Assembly: GCF_047974105.1 (NCBI RefSeq)
Contig: NZ_JBHYRS010000011.1
Location: 1 to 64,000, forward strand
Source: Mitsuokella sp047974105
GTDB taxonomy: Bacteria > Bacillota > Negativicutes > Selenomonadales > Selenomonadaceae
Length of the DNA stretch: 64,000 bases
Direction of reading: 5' to 3'
The position numbers and the translations under genes were made by a program. Shown in pieces: positions 48,921 through 55,478 of the stretch (positions within the stretch are counted from its first letter, which is position 1; each line of letters starts with the position of its first letter). The notes beneath the pieces are model-generated. The model did no database searches, was not told the origin of the DNA, and was given only the letters and a program-made list of their open reading frames with translations.

Positions 48921-49859
48921 TCATTCATGCAGCAAGATGGTCGCTGTCGACTCATCGGTGATCAGCACATTGATGAGGTGGCCGTGCAGTGCGCCCATGA
49001 TGGCCGGCACCTTTTCGCGCGAAGCAGCCATGCCGATGCAGTACGGCAGATTCCGCAGGGTATCGAGCGGCACAGCGATCGTGCGGTCTGTGAACGGGGT
49101 CTGCACGGGCTCGCCGTCCTTGTCATAGAAGACCGAGCAGATTTCCCCGACGGCGCCGGTCCGGCGCATCGAGTCGATGGCGTCACGGCCGAAGTAGCCA
49201 GCCCAGACGAGGTTCGACGATTTGACCGGCGCACCGATGCCGACGATCGCGATGTCGAGCCGCTGCCAGAGCTGCGAGATTTTCTCGTAGTTCGCGTCCT
49301 GCAGGATGGCGTCGCGTATCTCCGACGTGCGCGTGATGGCCGGCGCGTAGATGAAGTGGCTGCGGCCGCCGACAGCTTTGGCCATCTCGTAGCAGATCGT
49401 GTTGACATGGTGGTCGCTGTCGATGCTCTCCGGGCCGCCGTCGATCGGCACGAAGTCGATGTCGAGCTGCGGCATCTTCTCGCGGTGCGCGCGCTTCGTG
49501 AGCTCCTGTATCGTGGAGCCCCAAGCCATGCCGATGATCTGGCCGTCGGCCATGATGCGGCGCAGCAGGTTGAGCCCGGCCTGCGCCATGCTCTGCTTGA
49601 TGGCGAGCATGTCGTAGCTCTTTGGCACGACGTACGCCTCACGCAGGCCGAAGCGCCGCTCCAGCGCCGCTTCGATTTCCTCGTACGAATCGCTCTCGAC
49701 CTCGATCTTGACGATGCCGTTGTTCATCGCCTTCTTGAGGTACTTGCTGACCGTCGTGCGATCGACACCCATGCGCCTCGCTATCTCGCTCTGCTTCATG
49801 TGATCGAGATAGTACATGCTGGCCGCCTTGATCAGGATGCGTTTCTCCACTGGCATCAT
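48921..49859 (-). CDS. SorC/DeoR-type sugar-binding transcriptional regulator
   Basis: A 312-residue regulator of the SorC family. The N-terminal HTH is KQSEIARRMGVDRTTVSKYLKKA near residues 22-44, followed by a sugar-phosphate-binding domain (ISQLWQRLDIAIVGIGAP, AVGEICSVFYDKDGEPV, ASREKVPAIMGALHGHLINVLITDESTA). It is the first gene of the operon regulator-gutM-srlA-srlE-srlB-srlD. By context it senses a sorbitol-pathway phosphate ester and controls this operon. ATG 49859 follows GAGGGGAG. Confidence 0.92.
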   Translation of the reverse strand: MMPVEKRILIKAASMYYLDHMKQSEIARRMGVDRTTVSKYLKKAMNNGIVKIEVESDSYEEIEAALERRFGLREAYVVPKSYDMLAIKQSMAQAGLNLLRRIMADGQIIGMAWGSTIQELTKRAHREKMPQLDIDFVPIDGGPESIDSDHHVNTICYEMAKAVGGRSHFIYAPAITRTSEIRDAILQDANYEKISQLWQRLDIAIVGIGAPVKSSNLVWAGYFGRDAIDSMRRTGAVGEICSVFYDKDGEPVQTPFTDRTIAVPLDTLRNLPYCIGMAASREKVPAIMGALHGHLINVLITDESTATILLHE

Positions 49860-49897
49860 GGCAATCTCCCCTCCTCTGTATCCGCCCCACATTGACT

Positions 49898-49911
49898 TTC
49901 ACATTCGTGAA
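49898..49911. promoter_or_regulatory. Candidate operator of the sorbitol operon
   Basis: TTCAC, four bases, GTGAA just upstream of the regulator gene. Further TTTCAC and TCAC-N4-GTG sequences occur near 50031 and 50053. A possible -10 (TATAAG on the minus strand) lies near 49940. Regulator-binding here is inferred from position and symmetry only. Confidence 0.5.
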
Positions 49912-50072
49912 GTTTTTTCTCGTTTGCTCTCTTGTTGAGTCTTATACTAGCAGGACAGCGCCAGATTTACAATCATTTTGCCGCTTTTTCCAACGTATTT
50001 TCTGCTATTCTCAATGAATTTCTCAATTACTTTCACATATATTTTAACTCTGTCACTTTTGTGCGCAAACAA

Positions 50073-50094
50073 AAAAGCCCCTTGTGGGGCTTTT
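50073..50094. terminator. Short hairpin upstream of the sorbitol operon
   Basis: 9-bp perfect stem aaaagcccc/ggggctttt with a 4-base loop, between the IS and the sorbitol operon. It would insulate the operon from read-through out of the IS. Confidence 0.8.
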
Positions 50095-50097
50095 ATC

Positions 50098-50131
50098 GAT
50101 AACGAGGCGATGGGCGGGGGCATCTGTTTCG
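50098..50131 (+). repeat. Left arm of a long hairpin interrupted by the IS
   Basis: GGGCGGGGGCATCTGTTTCG at 50112-50131 is complementary, 19 of 20, to 51664-51683 on the far side of the IS. The arm starts with GATAACGAGGCG, nearly the same as the start (GATGACGAGGCG) of the 29.7-kb hairpin element. Confidence 0.75.
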
Positions 50132-50286
50132 CCTGCAGAAGTGCAGTAGTCAACACTTTTTGGACACGACTACATAAAATCTAATCACTTATTATTTTGG
50201 TTTTATACATCTAGAGCAGCGCCCCGGACATCGCTACTGAAATTGCAGGACAGCAGCTGCCTTAGAATTGGGCATTCATCAACAAA

Positions 50287-51108
50287 TCATGCGGCATGCG
50301 CTTCTCTGTACTGTTTTGGAGTAAGATGATTCAGCGAATACGCCGGACGCTCTTCATTGAAAAACACAATGTAGTCGTCAATTTCCTGCTCTACTGGTTT
50401 TTCGCCGGTAACATGGAGGTCCATAAACAGCTCAGCTTTAATCCAGCCGTTAATGGACTCCATGGCAGCATTATCCGTAGGCGTTCCAGCGCGCGACATG
50501 GAGCGATTCACATACATGGGCAGAAGCTCGTTATACGCCTTCGAGGCGTAAACGGAGCCCTGGTCACTATGAAGAATCATTTTGTATTCAGGATGAGTTT
50601 TCTTGAGTTCGAGAAGATTTTCCAATCCGCTTATGTATGTCATCCAGTCTCCACGCTTCGCTGACAGGGCATGGCTGACAATCTCATTGTTCCAGAGGTC
50701 CATGTACAAGGTCAGCTCATAGTAGATACCCTTGACACAGAACGCGGTCATGTTGCTGACAATGCACTGAAGTGGCCCGTCAATGCTGAGTTCTGCAGAA
50801 AGCAGATTCGGGAATATTCTTCCCGGATCGCCTGGCTTCTTATACTTGTAGTGCTTTGCCTTGCTCTTTATTCCCGCAATCCTGCAGCATTTATGCGCAT
50901 ACGGGTCAGAAAAGGCAACGCCAGTATCCAGATGAATCTTGGCATTCAGCCACCGGTAACCATGAGAAGGATACTTCAGATGGTATTCTGTAAATAGCTG
51001 GATGTTGTCAATCAAACGCTTGGTTCTTGGTGCTGGGGCTCCGAGATGCTTTTTCCAATAGTAGAAACTGCTGCGGTTAATGCCCATAGCCCTGCATAGG
51101 AGCTTCAC
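50287..51108 (-). CDS. IS3-family transposase OrfB (DDE domain), first catalytic Asp replaced by Asn
   Basis: A 273-residue integrase-core protein with the N-terminal CRAMGINRSSFYYW region and HTH_21-like segment YPSHGYRWLNAKI. The catalytic positions of an IS3 DD(35)E enzyme fall at residues 119, 182 and 217: D182 in HSDQGSVY and E217 in DNAAMESINGW are present, but residue 119 in IVSNMTAF is Asn (AAC). Such a copy would be expected to be catalytically dead. A GTG at 51108 could start it alone. However, the frame is open without stops back to an A7 run in orfA, so the normal product is probably an OrfAB frameshift fusion. Confidence 0.9.
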   Translation of the reverse strand: MKLLCRAMGINRSSFYYWKKHLGAPAPRTKRLIDNIQLFTEYHLKYPSHGYRWLNAKIHLDTGVAFSDPYAHKCCRIAGIKSKAKHYKYKKPGDPGRIFPNLLSAELSIDGPLQCIVSNMTAFCVKGIYYELTLYMDLWNNEIVSHALSAKRGDWMTYISGLENLLELKKTHPEYKMILHSDQGSVYASKAYNELLPMYVNRSMSRAGTPTDNAAMESINGWIKAELFMDLHVTGEKPVEQEIDDYIVFFNEERPAYSLNHLTPKQYREAHAA

Positions 51109-51134
51109 TGTAAATTCTCCGGATAGCTCAAGGA

Positions 51135-51500
51135 TTACTTGGTATTCTTGCTGCTGTAGCGAATTACCGAACCATCTCCCTTCACTTCGTACCCTTTTTT
51201 TAGTCGGGCCTCCGCTATGCGTGCCTTGATCAGCTCCTGAATCAGTTCGTCTTTTGACATGGATTCATATGCTTCGAGATTATAAGGTTCTGGTTTATTC
51301 TTTTGTTGAATCAAATTCTTTTCTCTGAAAGACATAGGCCCTTGTTTAGAAGCCAACTGATTTTCATCGCGGTACATCCGCATATAATCTCGAGCTGTCG
51401 AGGGACCAATGCCGTACTGCTTAGCTGCTTCATACTTGGTAATCTCACCGTCATAGATGCGACGGCCTATATCCAAGCGTTGTTCTTTTGTGTACTTCAT
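51135..51500 (-). CDS. IS3-family transposase OrfA (HTH)
   Basis: A 121-residue DNA-binding protein with an N-terminal helix-turn-helix (KEQRLDIGRRIYDGEITKYEAAKQYGIGPSTARDYMRMY) and a C-terminal leucine-rich helix (SMSKDELIQELIKARIAEARLKKG) for oligomerisation. ATG 51500 follows CAGGAGG. The codons for RLKKG contain seven A in a row (51201-51195 on the minus strand), a slippery site for -1 frameshifting into orfB. Confidence 0.92.
   Translation of the reverse strand: MKYTKEQRLDIGRRIYDGEITKYEAAKQYGIGPSTARDYMRMYRDENQLASKQGPMSFREKNLIQQKNKPEPYNLEAYESMSKDELIQELIKARIAEARLKKGYEVKGDGSVIRYSSKNTK
51195..51201 (-). other. Programmed -1 frameshift site of the IS
   Basis: Seven A on the minus strand followed by GGG. 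After a -1 slip the reading continues without a stop through the end of orfA into the orfB domain (…QEYQVILELSGEFTVKLL…). Confidence 0.75.
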
Positions 51501-51663
51501 AGTAAGCCTCCTGGTCTAAACTGGGAGTAGCTGGTGTTTAGAAACTATATATCTTTTGTCTTGATTATACAGTTTCTGTGTCCAAAAGTTACCCCCTCCG
51601 TGTCCAAAATAAGCTTACCACTTCAGAAGCGAAGCGACCGCCCGAAGGGCTGAGCGCCAAAGC

Positions 51664-51683
51664 CGAAATAGATGCCCCCGCCC
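51664..51683 (-). repeat. Right arm of the IS-interrupted hairpin
   Basis: Complement of the left arm at 50112-50131 with one mismatch. Between the IS end and this arm lie further GC-rich palindromic bases (GCGAAGCG, CGCCCGAAGGGC). The next gene, thiD, ends 14 bases after the arm. Confidence 0.7.
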
Positions 51684-51697
51684 CGCTACGATGTCAC

Positions 51698-52504
51698 TCA
51701 ATTCTCGAAGAAATCGCCATGAAGATTCCAGCCGTGATCGACGGGGCCATTGCCCTTGCCGAGGTCCATCTTGGCGAGCAGCGCTCCGAACAGGTACGAC
51801 TTCGCGCGGCCGATCGACTCGTCGAGGTCGAAGCCCTTCGCGAGGTTGGCGGCAATGGCACTCGACAGCGTGCAGCCCGTGCCATGCGTGTTGGGGTTCG
51901 CGACGCGCGTGCCGCGATACCACTTCTCCCCTTCGCCGCCTGCGAGGACGAGCAGGTCGCTCGCGTCGTCCGCGAAGTGACCGCCCTTGGCGAGCATATT
52001 GACCTTGGCCTCTGCGGCGATCTTCTTCGCCGCCTGCTCGAAGGCAAACTCATCCGCAATCTCTGCCCCCGTCAGGACGCTGAGTTCGGGAATGTTCGGC
52101 GTGATGACCTCGGCGAGCGGGAAGAGCTCCTGCACGAGCACCTCGATGGCCTCGTCCACGAGCAGCTTGGCGCCACTCGTCGCGACCATGACGGGGTCCA
52201 CGACGACATGCTCGGCCTTATAGGCCTTCAATTTATCCGCGATGACATGGATCAGCGCGGGCGAGGCGACCATGCCGACCTTGACGGCATCGGGCCGTAT
52301 GTCCTCGAAGACCGCATCGAGCTCTGCCGCCAGGAACTCCGGCGTGGCTTCCTGCACCATGCGGACGCCCTGCGTGTTCTGCGCCGTCAGCGCCGTGATG
52401 GCGCTCATGCCGTAGACACCGTTGGCCAGCATCGTCTTGAGATCCGCCTGCACGCCGGCGCCGCCGCTCGAATCGCTGCCCGCGATCGTCAGTACTTTCT
52501 TCAT
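51698..52504 (-). CDS. thiD: Hydroxymethylpyrimidine/phosphomethylpyrimidine kinase
   Basis: Ribokinase-fold kinase that phosphorylates HMP and HMP-phosphate for thiamine synthesis. The 268-residue product has AGSDSSGGAGVQADLKT, GMSAITALTAQNTQGV, VVDPVMVATSGAKLL, TPNIPELSVLTG and the ATP/anion-hole motif NTHGTGCTLSSAIA. ATG 52504 has CAGGAGG upstream. It is a lone thiamine gene here: no TPP riboswitch core was seen, and no other thi genes are near, so it may serve salvage. Confidence 0.93.
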   Translation of the reverse strand: MKKVLTIAGSDSSGGAGVQADLKTMLANGVYGMSAITALTAQNTQGVRMVQEATPEFLAAELDAVFEDIRPDAVKVGMVASPALIHVIADKLKAYKAEHVVVDPVMVATSGAKLLVDEAIEVLVQELFPLAEVITPNIPELSVLTGAEIADEFAFEQAAKKIAAEAKVNMLAKGGHFADDASDLLVLAGGEGEKWYRGTRVANPNTHGTGCTLSSAIAANLAKGFDLDESIGRAKSYLFGALLAKMDLGKGNGPVDHGWNLHGDFFEN

Positions 52505-52545
52505 ATGAATCCCTCCTGCATGTCACGAAAAAATTTAACACATCC

Positions 52546-52575
52546 ATCTTACAACGCAAGTCCCTGCTCTGTAAA
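52546..52575 (-). promoter_or_regulatory. Promoter of thiD
   Basis: On the minus strand TTTACA (52575-52570), 18 bases, TAAGAT (52551-52546). Confidence 0.55.
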
Positions 52576-52654
52576 GGAAATCCGTCGATTCTCTTCGGTT
52601 TCACTCGGTTTCGCCCGACTCATCGATGAGTTCATCCGACTTCGCGAAGGCCTC

Positions 52655-52682
52655 TTGCATTTTGCCCAAAATCGACTACAAT
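52655..52682 (+). promoter_or_regulatory. Candidate promoter of the MFS gene
   Basis: TTGCAT (52655-52660), 16 bases, TACAAT (52677-52682), with the start near 52689. Confidence 0.5.
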
Positions 52683-52699
52683 AACAGTAATGCAATCAT

Positions 52700-52711
52700 C
52701 TGTCATGACAG
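52700..52711. promoter_or_regulatory. Palindrome downstream of the MFS promoter
   Basis: CTGTCATGACAG is a perfect 12-bp palindrome about 10 bases after the predicted transcript start, a repressor-like position. It could be a NiaR-type site if the carrier is for niacin, but I cannot confirm the motif. Confidence 0.45.
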
Positions 52712-52772
52712 TTGATAAAAAGATATTATCTTCATTTTTCGTTCAGGGATTTTTGGGAAAGAGGTTGTTTGC

Positions 52773-54116
52773 ATGATTCTCGAACGCTTGGAAGCACTGC
52801 CTGTCGGCTCCTTCCAGTACAAGCTGCTCATGGTCACGGGCCTCGGCTGGCTCTTTGACTCGATGGACACGGGCCTGATTGCCTTTGTTCTGCCTGTCTT
52901 GACAAAGGACTGGGGGCTCTCGCCCGCGCAGGCCGGCTGGATTGGCTCAATTGGTCTCATCGGCATGGCGCTCGGCGCTGTGCTCGCCGGCACGGTCGCC
53001 GACCGCATCGGCCGCAAGAAGGTCTTCACCATCACGGTGCTGCTCTACAGCATCTCGACAGGGCTCTGCGCCCTTGCTTGGAGCTATGAGTCGCTGCTCG
53101 TCTTCCGCTTCCTCGTCGGCTTCGGCCTCGGCGGGGAGCTGCCGGTCGCCGCGACGCTCATGAGCGAGTACGCGCCGAGCCATCTGCGCGGCCGCTTCAT
53201 CGTCCTGCTCGAGAGCTTCTGGGGCGTCGGCTGGCTCGTCGCGGCCTGCATCGCCTACCTGCTGATCCCGCGCTTCGGCTGGCAGATTGCCTTTGTCATC
53301 GGCACGATTCCGGCGCTCTACGTCTTCCTCATTCGCCTGCACATGCCGGAGTCCGTGCGCTACCTGATCTCGCACGGCCGCATCGACGAGGCCAAGGACA
53401 TCATCCTCGAACTCGAGCGCAGACTCCATGTCGAAAGCCGCCCGTTTGCCAGCCACCTCAGCCCTGCGGAACTCGAGCAGCCCAAAGCCGCTGCCACGAG
53501 CTTCACGACGCTCTGGACGAAGCCGTTCCGCACGCGCACGGTCATGCTCTGGCTTGCCTGGTTCGGCATTGTCTTCAGCTACTACGGTATCTTCATGTGG
53601 CTGCCGTCCATCGTCTTCGCGCAGGGATTCGCCGTTGTCAAGACATTTGAATACGTCCTCATTATGACGCTTGCCCAGTTGCCGGGCTATTACGCCGCAG
53701 CCTGGCTCGTCGATGTCATCGGCCGCAAATACACGCTTTCGCTGTTCCTGCTGATGTCCGGCATCTGCAGTTTCTTCTTCGGCAATGCCGCCACGGCTTC
53801 TAGCCTCCTCATGTGGGGCGCGGCCATGAGCTTCTTCAACCTCGGTGCCTGGGGTGTCATTTACACCTATACGCCGGAACAGTATCCGACGACCATCCGT
53901 GCACTTGGTTCCGGCTGGGCTGCAGGCTTTGGCCGTATCGGCGGCATGATTGCTCCGATGCTCGTCGGCCTCATGCTTGCCAATACATTTGGCATGAGCA
54001 CGATCTTCCTGATGTTCGCCTCGGTCTTTGTCATCATCTCTGCCGTCGTCCTCACACTCGGCAAAGAGAGCAAGCAGAAGACACTCGAAGAGCTCGAAGA
54101 AGCCTACGAAAACTGA
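52773..54116 (+). CDS. MFS transporter (NiaP/SV2-like, possible niacin or aromatic acid carrier)
   Basis: Twelve-helix major facilitator of 447 residues. It shows the N-terminal ERLEALPVGSFQYKLLMVTGLGWLFDSMDTGLIAFVLP, the A-motif loop GTVADRIGRKKVF, FLVGFGLGGELPVAATLMSEYAPSHLRGR and the C-half loop DVIGRKYTLSLF. The pattern matches the sugar-porter-like group that includes bacterial NiaP niacin carriers and benzoate carriers; the substrate is inferred, not shown. ATG 52773 follows GAAAGAGG. Base composition changes within the gene: the first 800 bases are richer in GC than the rest. Confidence 0.85.
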   Translation: MILERLEALPVGSFQYKLLMVTGLGWLFDSMDTGLIAFVLPVLTKDWGLSPAQAGWIGSIGLIGMALGAVLAGTVADRIGRKKVFTITVLLYSISTGLCALAWSYESLLVFRFLVGFGLGGELPVAATLMSEYAPSHLRGRFIVLLESFWGVGWLVAACIAYLLIPRFGWQIAFVIGTIPALYVFLIRLHMPESVRYLISHGRIDEAKDIILELERRLHVESRPFASHLSPAELEQPKAAATSFTTLWTKPFRTRTVMLWLAWFGIVFSYYGIFMWLPSIVFAQGFAVVKTFEYVLIMTLAQLPGYYAAAWLVDVIGRKYTLSLFLLMSGICSFFFGNAATASSLLMWGAAMSFFNLGAWGVIYTYTPEQYPTTIRALGSGWAAGFGRIGGMIAPMLVGLMLANTFGMSTIFLMFASVFVIISAVVLTLGKESKQKTLEELEEAYEN

Positions 54117-54151
54117 TTTCCCAAACTTATCACCTATACTCACACCTATCT

Positions 54152-54206
54152 ATGAAAACAAAAGCGGATCTGCCTGTTTACCGGGCAGACCCGCTTTTGT
54201 TTTCAT
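54152..54206 (+). terminator. Strong terminator after the MFS gene
   Basis: A stem of more than 20 pairs (54152-54174 with 54184-54206) with a single mismatch and a TTTTGTTTTC side, one of the longest terminator-like stems in the window. Confidence 0.9.
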
Positions 54207-54287
54207 GAGTCAGAAGGATTTTGCCGCTGAAACGCGAAGTAGATTAACATATACGAGCAAACAAGTTTTTATCTGAGGTGACTTAGG

Positions 54288-54917
54288 ATGAGCAAAATTC
54301 TTTTGGTGAATGGCAGCCCGCACGAAAAAGGCTGCACGTATACGGCACTCCACGAAATGGCTGAGACCTTTGCCAAACTCGGCGTCGAGACCGAACTTCT
54401 ATGGCTTGGCAAAAAGCCCCTGCAGGACTGTATCGCCTGCAATCAGTGCATGAAAACAGGGCACTGTGCTTTTTCTGACATCGTCAACGAAACGGCTGAC
54501 AAACTCAGGGATTTTGACGGCCTCGTAGTGGGTTCCCCTGTTTACTACGGCGGACCTACGGGCATCGTCACGAGCTTCCTCGACCGGCTGACTTTCAGCT
54601 GCACGAAAGATGCACGCCTGCAGGGCAAACTCGCTGCCTCCATTGTCTCCTGCCGCCGCGGCGGCGCGACAGCCGCTTTCGACCGTCTCAACAAATATTT
54701 CCAGATGAGCAATATGGCCGTCGTCGGCTCTCAGTACTGGAATCAGGTACACGGCTTTACCCCGGACGATGTGCGCAAAGACCTCGAAGGCCTGCAGACC
54801 ATGCGCACCCTCGCCCGCAACATGGCCTGGCTCGCCAAATGCATCGAAGCGGGCAGACAGGCCGGCATTGATTATCCGCCGCATGAGCCCGTCATCATGA
54901 CAAATTTCATCGACTGA
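54288..54917 (+). CDS. Flavodoxin-fold NAD(P)H-dependent oxidoreductase (FMN/iron-sulfur type)
   Basis: A 209-residue cytoplasmic flavoprotein. The FMN phosphate loop is VNGSPHEKGCTYTAL at residues 7-21, followed by a Cys cluster CIACNQCMKTGHC (about 48-60) of the kind found in iron-sulfur flavoproteins, and VVGSPVYYGGPTGIVTSFLDR binding the isoalloxazine ring. Predicted to reduce quinones, metals or other acceptors; the substrate is unknown. Start ATG 54288 follows TGAGGTG. Single gene with terminator. Confidence 0.9.
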   Translation: MSKILLVNGSPHEKGCTYTALHEMAETFAKLGVETELLWLGKKPLQDCIACNQCMKTGHCAFSDIVNETADKLRDFDGLVVGSPVYYGGPTGIVTSFLDRLTFSCTKDARLQGKLAASIVSCRRGGATAAFDRLNKYFQMSNMAVVGSQYWNQVHGFTPDDVRKDLEGLQTMRTLARNMAWLAKCIEAGRQAGIDYPPHEPVIMTNFID

Positions 54918-54938
54918 ACGCGGTCTTTCCAGCATAGA

Positions 54939-54975
54939 AGGGAGCCCTGCTTTATGAGCAGGGCTCCCTTTTTTT
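54939..54975. terminator. Terminator between the flavoprotein and the repeat protein
   Basis: 13-bp perfect stem agggagccctgct/agcagggctccct with T7 on the plus strand. It also lies downstream of the converging gene. Confidence 0.92.
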
Positions 54976-55005
54976 CTTTATGCCGTTTGTCCTTTTGGGA
55001 TGAAC

Positions 55006-55413
55006 TCAGTTCAGCACCACATAGCCAATGACAAAACTGATGATGAACAGGATGAAGTAAATGATGATGGCCTTGTTGCTGAGCCAGTCATTCTCGAGGT
55101 CCACATCCGGCATCTCGATTTTGTGCAGGTCGACATGGGGCATATTGACATGCGGGACTTCGACATGAGGCATTTCCACGTGCGGCATGTCAACATGCGG
55201 CATCTCCATATGAGGCATCTGCGGCTTCGCTGCCTGCGGCAGCTGCGTCGTGCGAATGCGTGCCCGCAGCTCCGGAATGAGCGGCACGACAAATACCAGT
55301 GCCGCGAGAATCACGGCACCGCTGACGCTCACGAGCTTCATGGCAATGACACCAACCAATATCCCGATGGCAATGCCAAAGCACAGGACTTTTTTCTCTC
55401 TATCGTTTATCAT
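55006..55413 (-). CDS. Two-TM protein with an MPHV(D/E) pentapeptide repeat, function unknown
   Basis: A 135-residue protein I do not recognise. An N-terminal hydrophobic region (residues about 10-48, CFGIAIGILVGVIAMKLVSV and a second stretch) and a C-terminal helix (AIIIYFILFIISFVIGYVVL) flank residues 66-105. These are eight consecutive five-residue units: MPHME, MPHVD, MPHVE, MPHVE, VPHVN, MPHVD, LHKIE, MPDVD. Six units have His at the third position and seven have an acidic residue at the fifth. The regular His/acid ladder could bind metal or pack as a beta structure. ATG 55413 has AAGGA about 11 bases upstream. It lies directly downstream of the helicase gene, same strand. Confidence 0.85.
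   Translation of the reverse strand: MINDREKKVLCFGIAIGILVGVIAMKLVSVSGAVILAALVFVVPLIPELRARIRTTQLPQAAKPQMPHMEMPHVDMPHVEMPHVEVPHVNMPHVDLHKIEMPDVDLENDWLSNKAIIIYFILFIISFVIGYVVLN
55099..55218 (-). repeat. Tandem 15-bp coding repeat (eight units)
   Basis: The DNA encoding the pentapeptide ladder is a degenerate tandem array with a 15-base period (cores like ATGCCNCAYGTNGA). Silent differences between units show it has diverged, so it is not a recent slippage product. Confidence 0.85.
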
Positions 55414-55478
55414 ATATGAACACATCCTTTGCCTGCTAGTATAGCATGATGACTTTGGAAGGACAAGATGACGGCTTG

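Larger units (their letters stand above)
50158..51609 (-). mobile_element. IS3-family insertion sequence (about 1.45 kb)
   Basis: The element carries orfA and orfB of an IS3-type transposase on the minus strand. Its ends are the inverted sequences TTTTGGACACG (50158-50168) and CGTGTCCAAAA (51599-51609), 11 of 11. A further internal copy of GTGTCCAAAA lies at 51578-51587 next to the orfA promoter region (TATAAT in the leader). No clear target duplication is visible. It lies inside an older inverted repeat whose arms are at 50112-50131 and 51664-51683. Confidence 0.88.

Noticed and set aside
50150..50168. Target-site duplication of the IS
   Set aside because: The bases flanking the two ends (T-rich on one side, A-rich on the other) do not form a direct repeat, so none was annotated.
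52505..52660. TPP riboswitch ahead of thiD
   Set aside because: No CTGAGA-type thi-box is visible, and the predicted transcript start leaves under 50 bases of leader.
52601..52660. A 19-codon minus-strand frame upstream of thiD
   Set aside because: No ribosome site, and it lies upstream of the thiD promoter rather than in its leader.
55099..55218. CRISPR-like array in the 15-bp repeats
   Set aside because: Units are contiguous without spacers and stay in frame within a membrane protein; no cas genes nearby.
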